From positions 3,856,501 to 3,920,500 of the forward strand of contig JAGUCH010000002.1 of assembly GCA_019096065.1 (NCBI GenBank): a DNA stretch of 64,000 nt, read 5' to 3'. This stretch comes from Paracyclopina nana. Taxonomy: Eukaryota; Arthropoda; Copepoda; Cyclopoida; Cyclopettidae. Below are positions 1 through 10,201 of the stretch, piece after piece. Position numbers and translations under genes: made by a program. The notes under the pieces were generated by a model. That model saw nothing but the letters and a program-made list of their open reading frames with translations. It searched no databases and was not told the DNA's origin. Every line of letters starts with the position of its first letter. Position 1 is the first letter of the stretch.

Positions 1-384
1 CACTGAAGCTTTAAAAAACGCTGACAGCTAACGCTAGCTCAAAACGGCAACCTTGATTCAAAGCATCCTTTTTGAGGTAACGTGCGGGGCGTGCGCGTCT
101 CTTTTCGGTTTCTCAGCAGTTAAAGGCGAGCGTTCATTGTGGAAAGATTTCACCAAGATTGGCGCGAAAATTCAAATTCAATCTTTTCTTAAATTACCAA
201 CTTTTCCCCATTTCCGGGGCTTTTCCACATTTTTGGAGCTTTATTACATATATGAGATGCCACATTGCGTGCATGGCTGCCATTGTGGTAAGGCATTAAT
301 TTAGTGCAGTTGCTTTATTATTGACTTGTGATCAAATATTGTTTATTTGAGGAGCTTCAATAAATTAAAGAGAAGAAGACACAT
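1..384. other. left edge, no gene assigned
   Basis: I see no convincing coding exon here. Positions 159-170 hold an E2F-like sequence (TTGGCGCGAAAA) in a CpG-richer patch (about 75-175). This could be the promoter of a gene lying to the left. The 83-codon frame at 53-304 has no recognisable features. Confidence 0.4.
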
Positions 385-389
385 TTATT
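384..389 (-). terminator. poly(A) signal of the 106-aa secreted protein gene
   Basis: AATAAA on the minus strand, about 31 nt beyond the TAA stop at 420-422. It fits the 3' end of the small gene just upstream and supports that gene being transcribed. Confidence 0.6.
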
Positions 390-419
390 CTTTCTTTCCC
401 ATGATGGCCAGCTTGATTT

Positions 420-868
420 TTAAGCTCTCTTGATCATTCTCAGCATAGATCTTTGGTTTGGAATTGGACTCGGTTTCATAAAGTTTTTGATGGCCTCGGA
501 GTACCATGGTCGGCTGTTGTAGTAGTAGTATGAGGAACTGGAATTTTTGTATTGTTCAGGAGGCTTTTTTCCTAACGTCTTCAAGAGAAATAACTTTTTC
601 TTACTATTGGGTACTTGTGTCAGGAGTCAGTTGGTCTTGATAAAATGAATCAATCTCGTAAGGTCCTGAAATCGGCAATAAATAACATGACACATTTATT
701 CATGGCTCAATCAGCTTATGCTTCACCCCATGAGTCATAGCCCACGTAAGGCCAAAGGCCACCAGCATCAGTCTGGTGAGTAATTTCTTGGGCAGGGAAA
801 GCCATCAAAGCTGCCAAATGATGGGAAATTACACAGCACAGCAAAAGTGCCCAAACTTGGCTACTCAT
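420..868 (-). CDS. small secreted Tyr-rich protein or peptide precursor, 106 aa
   Basis: Three exons on the minus strand: 868-727, 665-605, 537-420. Introns are 61 and 67 bp with GT-AG ends, and the frame closes at phases 1 and 2. Residues 1 to about 23 form a strong signal peptide (MSSQVW, then a Leu/Cys/Ala-rich core). The mature part is rich in Tyr, Trp, Pro and Ser (LWPYVGYDSWGPYE near 38-51, a YSSYYYY run at 68-74). It ends in a basic tail, RSMLRMIKRA, with a KR at 104-105. There are no cysteines after the signal peptide. I do not recognise the family; it could be a neuropeptide or other small secreted precursor. The gene lies 397 bp downstream of another secreted precursor on the same strand. 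Signal peptide, splice closure and a nearby poly(A) signal together make it likely to be real. Confidence 0.65.
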
Positions 869-1265
869 ACTTCTTTCCAACTTCTACTTCACTACTACTT
901 TATGCCTGTCCAAAGGCCTTTTAACTCATGGCCTCATCAACTGCTGTGAGTAGAATTCCCATGAATAATTGAAACCCATATATGGAAGGATAATTATACT
1001 TTAATTGCCCCAGTTTCACAACGTCACTGCTAGCTGCTACCTTTAACTTTCTGTCTGTAGCTATCGACAAGTTTGTTTACACTCTTGGTGCAAGTTGACC
1101 GGTATGCCGAGTCGGTGTAAATAAAGTACATTTGTCTCTATGTTAGGACTATGTAATAATATTTTGAAAAAAGCCAATAATGCCATCAATGAGAGAAAGT
1201 CATCATTACCCTCTTAAGGTTGTTTCATGGCGTCTTTGCTAATTAGACAATCAGGTATATTGTAT
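869..1265. other. spacer between two minus-strand secreted-precursor genes
   Basis: It should hold the 3' UTR of the multicopy precursor and the promoter of the 106-aa gene. ATTAAA on the minus strand near 994-999 is a possible poly(A) signal. I see nothing else. Confidence 0.4.
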
Positions 1266-1861
1266 TTAAAGGGCCCTGGTCCACATGTCATCATCCTTCT
1301 TCTTCAACGACCTCATCCACATTTCATCCCCGCTCCGCTTCACCATCCTGCCAAAGGATTTGCTCCTGTAAAAAATGCCTTTCACTTATGAAGCTTGCGT
1401 TGAAAAATTGGATTTACCTCAAGGCTCTCATGAACATGTCGCTGCCACTTCTCAGTGCTCGTGTGTACATGTCATCATCGTACGATCTGAGTGCTCGCAT
1501 CCACATATCATCGGGGGCTCTAGACCGAAAAATGCCTGAATGTGCACTGATTTTCCTGAAAGTTCAACTTACCTCAGGGCTCTCATGAACATGTCACTGG
1601 GTGACCTCAGTGACCTGGTCCACATTTCGGAATCTGGGGACCTTAAAGCCCTTAAAAACATGTCGTCTGCTGAGCGAACCATGCGATTGTAGCCAGCGTT
1701 TTGCGTTTCCTCTGGAAAACATTGTTTGCTATTCCTAGCTATTCCCCTTATTATATTTTCAATTGGAAGAAAAGAGTACCTGATTCAGAAGTTGGAGCCC
1801 CAGTGCAGAACGGCATGACTATTGCTACCAAAAATATGGAAGTTTTGAAAATGGAATTCAT
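1266..1861 (-). CDS. multicopy peptide (neuropeptide-like) precursor, 140 aa, eight repeats
   Basis: Four minus-strand exons: 1861-1780, 1711-1573, 1519-1418, 1365-1266. Introns are 68, 53 and 52 bp, all GT-AG, and the frame closes exactly. Residues 1 to about 21 are a signal peptide (MNSIFKTSIFLVAIVMPFCTG). After a short spacer come eight copies of a 9-11-residue motif: SADDMFLRAL (41), SPDSEMWTRSL (52), SPSDMFMRAL (64), APDDMWMRAL (75), SYDDDMYTRAL (86), SGSDMFMRAL (98), SGDEMWMRSL (119), DDDMWTRAL (132-140). Consensus: acidic-M-[F/W/Y]-[L/M/T]-R-[A/S]-L. Copies are separated by a single Arg or by KKK (129-131). The last copy ends at Leu140, directly before the stop, so the mature peptides probably end in free Leu after Arg removal. 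No Gly amidation donors are present. The layout matches orcokinin-like multicopy precursors, but I do not recognise the motif. Confidence 0.8.
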
Positions 1862-4167
1862 GTCGATGTTGCTGTTGTGGCACCCCGAATGGAACTAAGA
1901 CAAGTACCCCACGGTCTCAGCTTCTTTTATCCTCTGCCATGAAAACAAAAGATAAGTGAGATGTGAAGAGAAACCAGCTTTCATAGTAGAGCAAACGTGG
2001 CATACCATACGACTTTCAGACTATTAGAGAGCGACGATAAAGCACTCATGCTTTGATTTTGAGCCCATTCCCTAATTTAAGCCCGATCTCAGCTACATAA
2101 CTGGAAATGAAGGAAAATTATACTTTTATTTTTGACACTCCTCAAATTGCGAATTTTATTTAAAAGGCTCACTTTTGAATGTGAGCTAACAAAAATCACT
2201 CTTAGTTAATTTACATCAATTTTGTTGCAAAAATAAAATAGTTTGAAATACGTTCTTAGGCGACTATTATATGGAGCTTTCATTACTACGTAAAGTACAA
2301 CCACACACAAGCTATAGAAAATCACTACTTTCAGAGTATTGGTATTTGTTAGCATTCGTTTTCTGATCATGCGGCATTCCCAAAGCAAAGGTAAACCACG
2401 AGAGATTTCAACAAAATGTGTTGATTGGCTTTCTCGTTAAAAGCCTTTGTTTTACAACTGAGTCATTAGAGGGAAATTGCAAAGTCATATAGAGGCATGA
2501 TTATTCCATGATTTTGCCAGAAATTGCATTATTTTCTGGCCTTAATAAAAAAATTAATATGCTTTCACTACTGCAGCTAAAGTTGATCATCGCTCGCTTT
2601 CAGAAAAGGGTTTAATGTTCTTAACCCTATTTGTAGTTATCTGCACAATTTATTTCTATGTTGGACATAAGCTGGGATTTAGCAAGTTTTTTCATTTTCT
2701 GCATACCAAGCCTGGATGAAGAGAACTTGTACAAACTGCTACAACTCTGCAAAAAATAGCGCAACTTACTGAAACAAAGAATGCCATTAATCTCGAGTAG
2801 CTTTGTTTCACACCCGAAAAATATGTGACAAATTAAAGTCGCTTTTACTGAAATAACAAAAGTTAAATATAGCTCGGACTGCATTAAAAAAGTTGCCCAT
2901 GCATGAAAAACTTAATTTTTGATGACCACGCGCAGTGCTACTTGAAGACAAGAAGATACGTACGAGCCAATACATGTGTATGGTAAGCCTACACATAGAA
3001 AGCATGTTTAATACAGAGCACTTAATGCCAAATGCATGTTTCTTCTTCATTGCATTTTGCTAGATGACATCAAAAGCCACTTTCGTGAAGTCCTTCAACG
3101 ATAATTCTTTCATACATGTTCTCCACAAATTAATTACTTATTAATGTTATTACTATAAAAAGGGGCTTAAATAAAAGTAAGCCGGCTGATCAGCAAGTAC
3201 AGACAAAAAAATGCACCACATTTTGCAGCCTTTTTGTTTGCTAGCTATATGTGATGCACGTATATATTTTGCACACAGATGCCCAGCAGCAGCAGCAAAA
3301 AATGAATCATATGTGGAGAAAGCGTCAATTATGCACATGAAATGCGTGAAAGCCAGGATTTGCATTGCTTCTTTCCACAATATTCGGTGTGGATTTTTCC
3401 AGAGCATTCTACTACATGCATATTAAGACAAATGAATCGCAGTTTTCACGATACCATGCATTTCGCCATAATAGGACTAATTTGAAGAAAGAGGAACCAA
3501 CAAAGTCGACTGTTTTGCGCAACTTTACCCCACAGTGCGTTCAAAATGTATCGCGTCATGGCGTCAGTCATTTAAAAACAAGCCTGAAATAACTCATGAA
3601 TTTTGGTAAGCAAACAAGGTACTCGAAAAATGATTATGACCACTAGTATTAGCATGTGTAGCTAAACCCAGATTAAATGTGCCTTAGTTAGTGTTTTCGT
3701 TAGCAGGCAAATTCGTACGTAAAAAGCGGAGAATATGTTCTTTTTGAAGTGTCACAAGTGCTCAATATAGAACTATATGATGATATGAGTGGATGTGAAT
3801 TTCGCAAATTCAGTTGCTCGAAGAAGGCATCAATTTCATGAGTGTAATTCAAGTGAAGCCATTTTACGAAGCTTATCGCATTTTGCTTTTGCGGGCTGTA
3901 GCCGCAATTTTACTCTCACCTACGTTCGCATGCAGCTACACACACGCAAACTTGTAAAGCTCTATTGAAACACTATAATGACAGGGAGATGGGTTAGTGC
4001 TTTCACTCAGTCTTTTCAAAAGAATCAACTAGCATGCTTTGACCCCAACTATTGATCTCTCAGGTAAAAAATAAAGCTCGACGTATTTTTAAATGTACTT
4101 TTGCGCTGTATCTCACAAAATACATCTGCGAAGAATTCTCGGCGTTTTGAATTACAGGATACAGAGC
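1862..4167. other. AT-rich spacer, no gene seen
   Basis: The left part should hold the promoter of the minus-strand peptide precursor. The right part should hold the 5' end of the PDZ gene. Open frames here are short, lack domain motifs and overlap one another on both strands. I find no repeat or RNA gene. Confidence 0.4.
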
Positions 4168-4665
4168 ATGATGTCAAGTGGAAGTAAGAAAATCATGAAA
4201 AAACTGGTGCTAAGGAGAAATCACGAATTTCAAGATTGGGGATTCGAGCTCACAGGAGGATGGGAGCAAGGCCAATGGATCGGTAAGAATAAAAAAAATT
4301 AGTACTAGTATAATTATACTAGTATGTATTTCAAACTTTTGATATAAATTGTAGAAGTGATGTCAGTGAACCAGTTGAGCCCAGCTCACAAAGCTGGCCT
4401 TTTGCCTGGCGACTTTCTGGTGAAATGTCACGATGAATTAGCCCTTTTTAAATCCCACCATGATATTGAAGAAATGCTGAGGCGGATCAAAACCCTGGAA
4501 ATGGAGGTGGAAATCGAGCGTGGTCAAATTGCACCCATGACTCTGATGGAAAGCTCCAAAGAGCCTGCCAAATCTACTGATGACTTGTGCAGAAATGAGG
4601 ATGAAATATTCACCATAATTCTAGACAAGCAAAGAGGCATTTATCATTGGACCAAGAAGAGCTAA
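4168..4665 (+). CDS. single PDZ-domain protein, 141 aa
   Basis: Two exons, 4168-4282 and 4355-4665, joined across a 72-bp intron (phase 1). The carboxylate-binding loop is seen as WGFEL with TGG (about residues 20-27). The AHKAGLLPGDFLV segment (about 49-61) is the hallmark second half of a PDZ fold, which binds C-terminal or internal peptide motifs of partners. The pattern WGFxLxGG resembles the PDZ of PDZ-LIM proteins (Zasp/PDLIM), but no LIM domain or second PDZ follows. The tail after about residue 100 is short and charged. An acceptor-like sequence ending at 4157 just before the paired ATGs suggests an upstream 5' UTR exon. It may be a short adaptor or one isoform of a larger gene. Confidence 0.75.
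4303..4324. repeat. 22-bp perfect palindrome inside the PDZ-gene intron
   Basis: Two TACTAGTATAA half-sites face each other without a spacer. The element takes up nearly a third of a 72-bp intron. Confidence 0.7.
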
Positions 4666-5667
4666 TTGATCATCAATAATAATTTACACCTATGCTGTAT
4701 ACCAAGTTAAAAATAGTGGCTTTTCCTTCCAGCTTATCACTTACACATTTCCTCCTTGGAAGCAAAGCATTGGGGAAATATCAATCAGGGAAAAGGAAAG
4801 CAGCAGAAAGAAAAAACACAATCTTGAATGCATGAAGATGTCTTAATGCATTTTGGCTCATTTTTCAAGACTCTGCTTTGATTAGCAAAAGTAGCTCCAA
4901 TGTCATGACCTAAGGGATTAGGTGGTTAATGGTTAAGTAATGCTTATGATGATCATGGACTTCTTGTTTTGATCTCATTCCAAACTGTCATTATTGGATA
5001 TAAAGAGTACTTTTTATATTAGAATCAACACAACCTAAGGCCAGGATCAGCTGGTAATTTCACAGCAATTATGAGCGCTGTAATTGCGATGTGCAAAAAA
5101 TACTTTCAAGTAAAACTTTTTGACCCAAATTAAAGAATTGGATCATTAGATCTTTTAAAATTATCAAAAACAGTTGGCGTTATGACAAATAAGGCCAAAA
5201 ATAGGCCAACTAAAATTGCAAAGGTTTGGTTGACTTGACTCATTTAAAAGTTCCGCCGCTGCTTTGCTAGTCGAAATTGCGCCGCAATTATCTATAGTTA
5301 AACATACCTTAGGTTTTATTGCATTCAATTATCATTATGTTTTTATACGCTACTTTCTGCATTTCTTACCCTTATTGCTGTGGCCTTTCCATTTTTTTAT
5401 TAGATTATGAAGGACGTCTCCTTTTTTGGAGATGGTCTCTAATTCAATTTGTGTATGCGAGAATCAAGTAATTCTCTTATTGTTTATGGAGATAAGTAAT
5501 TGTAGCACACCAAGATAAGTTGCATATTTTTAATAAGTTTGCTTTAATTAGTGAAACGAATTATGATGTTTTTCTCTCTTTTATTTCGAATGCAAGTGTC
5601 GTGAGCCAATCAGTCCCAACTTTGATTTTTTTCGGTCAGTTTTTTATATTTTGAGGTATAACTGAGA
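4666..5667. other. convergent spacer, 3' UTRs
   Basis: It lies between the ends of the PDZ gene (+) and the 210-aa gene (-). A minus-strand AATAAA at 5580-5585 is a candidate poly(A) signal for the latter. Nothing else is recognised. Confidence 0.4.
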
Positions 5668-6871
5668 TCACATGGTGACATTATTGAATTCATTAGTCTG
5701 CTTGAGGTGATGGTAGTTTCCCAACAAATAATTCAGCTTATCTAATACTGGAGAGTATGCTGGCTGCAAAATCCAGGCCCCTGGTTGGATTTGGCCTTTT
5801 TGAAGCCTTTTGATGTTGGCCAAAATTTCACGCCTTGACCCAGCATTCAAACACTTGAGACATCTTTCAGTGTCAAAAAATCCCTCAGGATCATTTTTGA
5901 TGTCAACAATCATCCTCTTAAGGTCAGTTGGAGAAAGGCTGGAATCGGCCTGCTCCAACTGCTTTTCACTGTAGTGCAGGTGCACATAAAGTCTGAGAAA
6001 TTTGGCATATCTGCTCAGTTTCATGGGGTTGCCTTCACTGTCGAAGCCTTCAGGCTCACAATTGTCCAAAAAGGCACAGAATTTGTCCCATTCAGCCCCA
6101 TTCTTCCACACCTCAGTGATGGAGCCCATTTTCAAGTCTGACTCTCCTATTCTTACATGGATTTGCTTGTCAAGAGATAGCTGTTGTTGAAGCACCTGGA
6201 AGTTATATTAAGATTAGTTGAGAAAAAAATTCAAAAGCAGGATGTTTTTGTTCACTGTAGTGGCATTCCAATTTGACAGCAGACAGATCATATGTCTTTT
6301 AAACACTAACTATGCCGTTGTCGTTCCTCAGTTAAGCCCCCAATTTTGACCTAAATGGAGTGGCTTTCCAACAAAGCAAAGGCAACGAAACAGGGTGTAA
6401 TAACCTTGCTTCATTTCCATTTTGAAAAACTTTCTTTGATGGCCAATTAGTGATTCAATTAAAACTACCAAGGCCAAGCAATCAAAGCATTCGTTTCCTC
6501 CTCAGAATGCAATAATAAACTTTGCTCTATTTTCCCCTTCTTTAATTGAAGATTTCAGATTGGCTCAAATTGTGATCTCTTGAACCTCTCCTAATATTCC
6601 CACACCCACAGCAGATTATTTGGCCAGAAAAGCACATGTTTAAAGCGCTTTTGAAGCACTCAGTCCAGTGATTTTGTTTATGCTTAATGCTCTGTCAAAA
6701 TGCAGAATGTAAATCCCTCGTTAAAAGTAGTGACTCAAAATTGAGTTCAGGCCAATTTTCTAATACCTTTTGAGCATTTTTTGCTGCTGCTGCTGCTGCT
6801 GTTGATGCTTCTGGTGTGGAATCAAAATGGCCTCCATCATCTTGCTTGAACTTGCTTAGCAAACATCCCAT
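5668..6871 (-). CDS. putative N-acylated protein of unknown function, 210 aa
   Basis: Two exons, 6871-6767 and 6195-5668, separated by a 571-bp intron in phase 0. The first exon encodes MGCLLSKFK. Gly2 with Ser6 fits N-myristoylation, and Cys3 fits palmitoylation, so the product may be anchored to the inner face of a membrane. A run of six Ala (25-30) follows. The second exon is a compact helical-looking domain with many Leu, Tyr and charged residues (for example SRYAKFLRLYVHLHY). Its size and helical look recall small all-alpha signalling domains, but I cannot assign a family. A 3' splice site ends just before the leader codons (cag at about 6888), so 5' exons probably lie upstream. If those are coding, Gly2 would not be N-terminal. 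Confidence 0.6.
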
Positions 6872-8815
6872 ATCAGGAGGTGTGAGTCTGAAAAAACAAA
6901 ATTTGATATGCAAATCAACAATTCGTGCTGAATTTATTTCCCATTGACTCTATGCTGTGCATGAAATCTAAATAAAATACTTTCACTGTCTGCTCAGGTC
7001 ATCAACCAATAATAAACAATCTTGATAAGAATCTGGTTTATGGCCTCAAAGAAAACCGACTACCCAGCTTCCAAATCTATTGAGGGTAGCTTCAAGGCCT
7101 TTTAAAAACTAACTTTTTCCTTCATTTGTTGCTCATTTCCATTTTGCTTCAAAGTCACGTTTTTATTACGACTGAATTGTACATAAACAGGAATAAAAGT
7201 TTTGCCACAATGCAGAGCTACTTTGGCTTTTAGCCACCCAGAGGGCAAACCTCAAGCACTAAAAGTTTTCCGTTCCGAATTGAGAGTCTATCCAAGATGG
7301 CGGCTTTGAAGCTATATTCTATGATTGTAATATCTTACCCCGCGCTGATCAAGCTCGAAAAATCGTGTCACCACCTGGTGTCTTTTTTATGCTGGTTGTA
7401 GCATCGTCATGATGGCGAAGTTCCGACGAGAAAATGAAGACATCGAGAAGTAATCTCGCCAATTGAGCGGGCTCAAAACGGCGGACGGCCGACGTACGCA
7501 CGGCAACCTGTGCTTTTCACCCGCATGCGAACGCTACTGCCGTTTGACTTTAAGAATATGATCATTATTTTTTCTTCGAAAATTCACCACTTTTCCAAAC
7601 AACCAACTGCAATCAGAATTGAAAAATAAAAAAAATGTGAAAGTTGGCCGCCCCCCTTAATAAGGTGGTCTACAAACGGAAACAAAAGATTTTCCAAGCC
7701 TTTTGGGGCAACAGAAAATCTAATTACTCAGTCTTTCTATCCCCGTATTAATAAAGTTTGGCGACAAAAAGTGGGAGCAAAAAGTTCAGAGAAGAATGTT
7801 GTAGATGCTTACAATTTCTCATATAATTGTGGAGTGGCAATTAAGCGAGCTGGTTTTTGAGACGACTGATGATGATGCACTTGAAAATGGACACTACAAA
7901 CTGGAATTGTCACTTTTCGGCAGAGAAATTAGTTTGATTTACTACAACAGCTGCTACATTGGAACTTGCAAATAGCGATAAGCTTATCGCACTTTTAGCA
8001 GCTAGCATAGTGTCGGTTTATAGTTAAACGGCAGTAATCGCAAGAAGAGCTTACTCAATCTACCTTTAGAGAAATACAAAGAGTTTTTAGTGAAAAATGA
8101 CAAAAATTTGCCCACTTTAAGTGCACACTGGCAAAGTGCTTCAATTGACCTGGAAGTGCAAAAGTAGAAAAGAGCACTCTTTCATTTACGAGACACTCTG
8201 TAACTTTTGCTTACATCTTGGGTGGTCTCAATTTTCTATGGAATCTTGCTGAGGTAGACTGAGGCTTCAAGTCTGCAGCTTATGATTCAAAGTAGAAATA
8301 TTATACATACGTTGAAACTAGTAAAAATATGACTCATTACTGGTTCACCTCAAAATCAAAGCAGTCATTTGTCAATACCTTGAGTTCAGAGCCTGAGAAA
8401 ATTCCTGAGTAAATTTGATAGCATCAAAAGTGTTCAACCAAGAAATGCCCACTCAAAATGAAAACATTCTTGAATTTGCCACCATTTACTTATCAGGTTT
8501 GGCAGCATTTTCCTCGTAATATCCAGTGACCAGATTAGCATCTGCAATGCAGTATCAAATTTTCATTAGACTAGATCAAATAACCATTCATTTCCGAGCT
8601 AAGAATAAACACGTACAAAATACATTTCCTTCTGATTATTGTGTATCCAGCCTAAGACGCAAAGAAGCTCCTGATTCATTCAACCTCATGAGAAACTTTC
8701 TTTGAGAGACATAAGGAATTTATCAGCACTAATAAAAGGAGGAACTTGTAATTCAAGTTTTCTTACACATTATTTTGAGGATTGAAAAATTGCCAGTTAC
8801 CCTCTGCTATTAAAA
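6872..8815. other. intergenic region with a probable promoter patch
   Basis: Position 7294-7304 is an exact YY1-type motif (AAGATGGCGGC). It lies in a CpG-richer patch (about 7270-7530) that could be the promoter of the minus-strand 210-aa gene. A short minus-strand exon-like stretch is described at 8500-8544. The rest is AT-rich and without recognisable genes. Confidence 0.35.
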
Positions 8816-10200
8816 ATGAGAGCTATATGGGCATTATTGCTAATGTCCCATTTAGCAATGGCAACAAAGGAGAAAGAAATGGAAAAGAGGCTGTCAAGTG
8901 TGGAAGCCCTTTTATCCAAGTCAGTAAACAAGAATGAGGCCTGCTTGCAAAAACTGAGCCATTTGCAAAACCAGTTTGATGACCTTCAAGAAAAGAATAA
9001 TTTGCTTATGAAAAATCTAACTTCCATGGTGAGCATATTCAATGAAAATTATTTTTAATTCAAAATGTTTCAAAAATGATCTCAGCAATCAACATTGGCT
9101 TACTTAAATGAGCTGAGCAAGATGATTTATGTCAGCTCTTGTGAAGACCTATCCAATCATGGAATTCAGACTCCTGGGTGGTTCTGGATCAATCCCATGC
9201 CAGAGTCTTTCAATTCCCAACCCTCCAAAGTGTTTTGCTCATTCAATACCAGGAAAACCCTCCAAGAAGTCTTCTCAGACAAAATTCTGCTCATTTCTGG
9301 CCAGACTGAGAATGATGTGAAGCTAGCAGAAATCATTGACCTGTCAGATGACTCATCCATTTTAGTTGAGGACAATGCAGATGAGTACTTGTCTTTTGCA
9401 TCTGGAGGGCTAGTTAAAGGTTCCACTCCCATCATTTGTGGAGGAGGATCAAGTCCAACAGCTCAAACTGATGAGTGCCACTTTTTCAATGCCTCTAAAG
9501 ACTCTTCTAAAATTGTCATGATTGAACCCAGGTTCGGCCATAAATCTTCAGTGGTAAAAGAAAAGCTTTGGATTACAGGAGGCTTGACATCCAGTGCTTC
9601 AACAGAACTGGTGGATCCTGTCAAAAAGATATCAGAGGAAGGCCCAGATTTGCCCTACAGACTGCACAATCACTGTGTAATCACCATCAATGAAACATTG
9701 GCAATGATAATTGGTGGAGAGGGTTTTGATGATGTCAAGTCATCCACATATTTCCACAACTTTGACACTGGTGAGTGGACATTGGGGCCAGCTTTGTTGC
9801 AGAATAGGTCAGCTCATGCTTGTGCAATCCTGGTCACTCCAAGCTCAAGATACATCATAGTGACTGGTGGAATTGATTCAGATATTGAAGAGCTGGCTTC
9901 AACTGAAGTCCTGAATATTGATGAACCAACCCATTGGTTTTATGGTAAAAGCATTGTCTTCATTAATAATGGTAGAATTTTTATTCTTGTTCTATAGGCC
10001 CAAGTTTCCCCAGAACAATTTCATTTTTGTCTTTGGTCACAGTCAGGAATTTTGTAGTTGCCAATGGAGGAGAAAGCAAGGAGAAAATGCAATCTGCATT
10101 GCATAAATTATGGTGCATCACTGACCAATGCAAGTGGGAGAAATTAAATGTAAAGTTGAAATTGCCAAGAAAATATCATATCTCAATCAATATCCCGTAA
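8816..10200 (+). CDS. secreted coiled-coil / fibrinogen-like / kelch-repeat protein, 424 aa
   Basis: Three exons: 8816-9028, 9086-9944, 9998-10200 (introns 57 and 53 bp; phases 0 and 1). Residues 1 to about 16 are a signal peptide, and 18-71 are a charged heptad-like coiled coil. Residues 88-120 (SCEDLSNHG then TPGWFWI and a Cys pair) resemble the start of a fibrinogen or collagen C-terminal domain, truncated. From about 135 to the end come kelch-type beta-propeller blades: GG doublets (ICGGG, ITGG, IIGG, VTGG) with spaced Tyr/Trp. The last blade closes at LPRKYHISIN. The architecture suggests an oligomeric extracellular recognition protein. The upstream ATG follows a short AT-rich leader. 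The stop lies 1 bp from the stop of the opposing gene. Confidence 0.8.
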
Positions 10201-10201
10201 A

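Noticed and set aside
1388..1898. Plus-strand frames at 1388-1588 and 1701-1898
   Set aside because: They are antisense shadows of the spliced multicopy peptide precursor.
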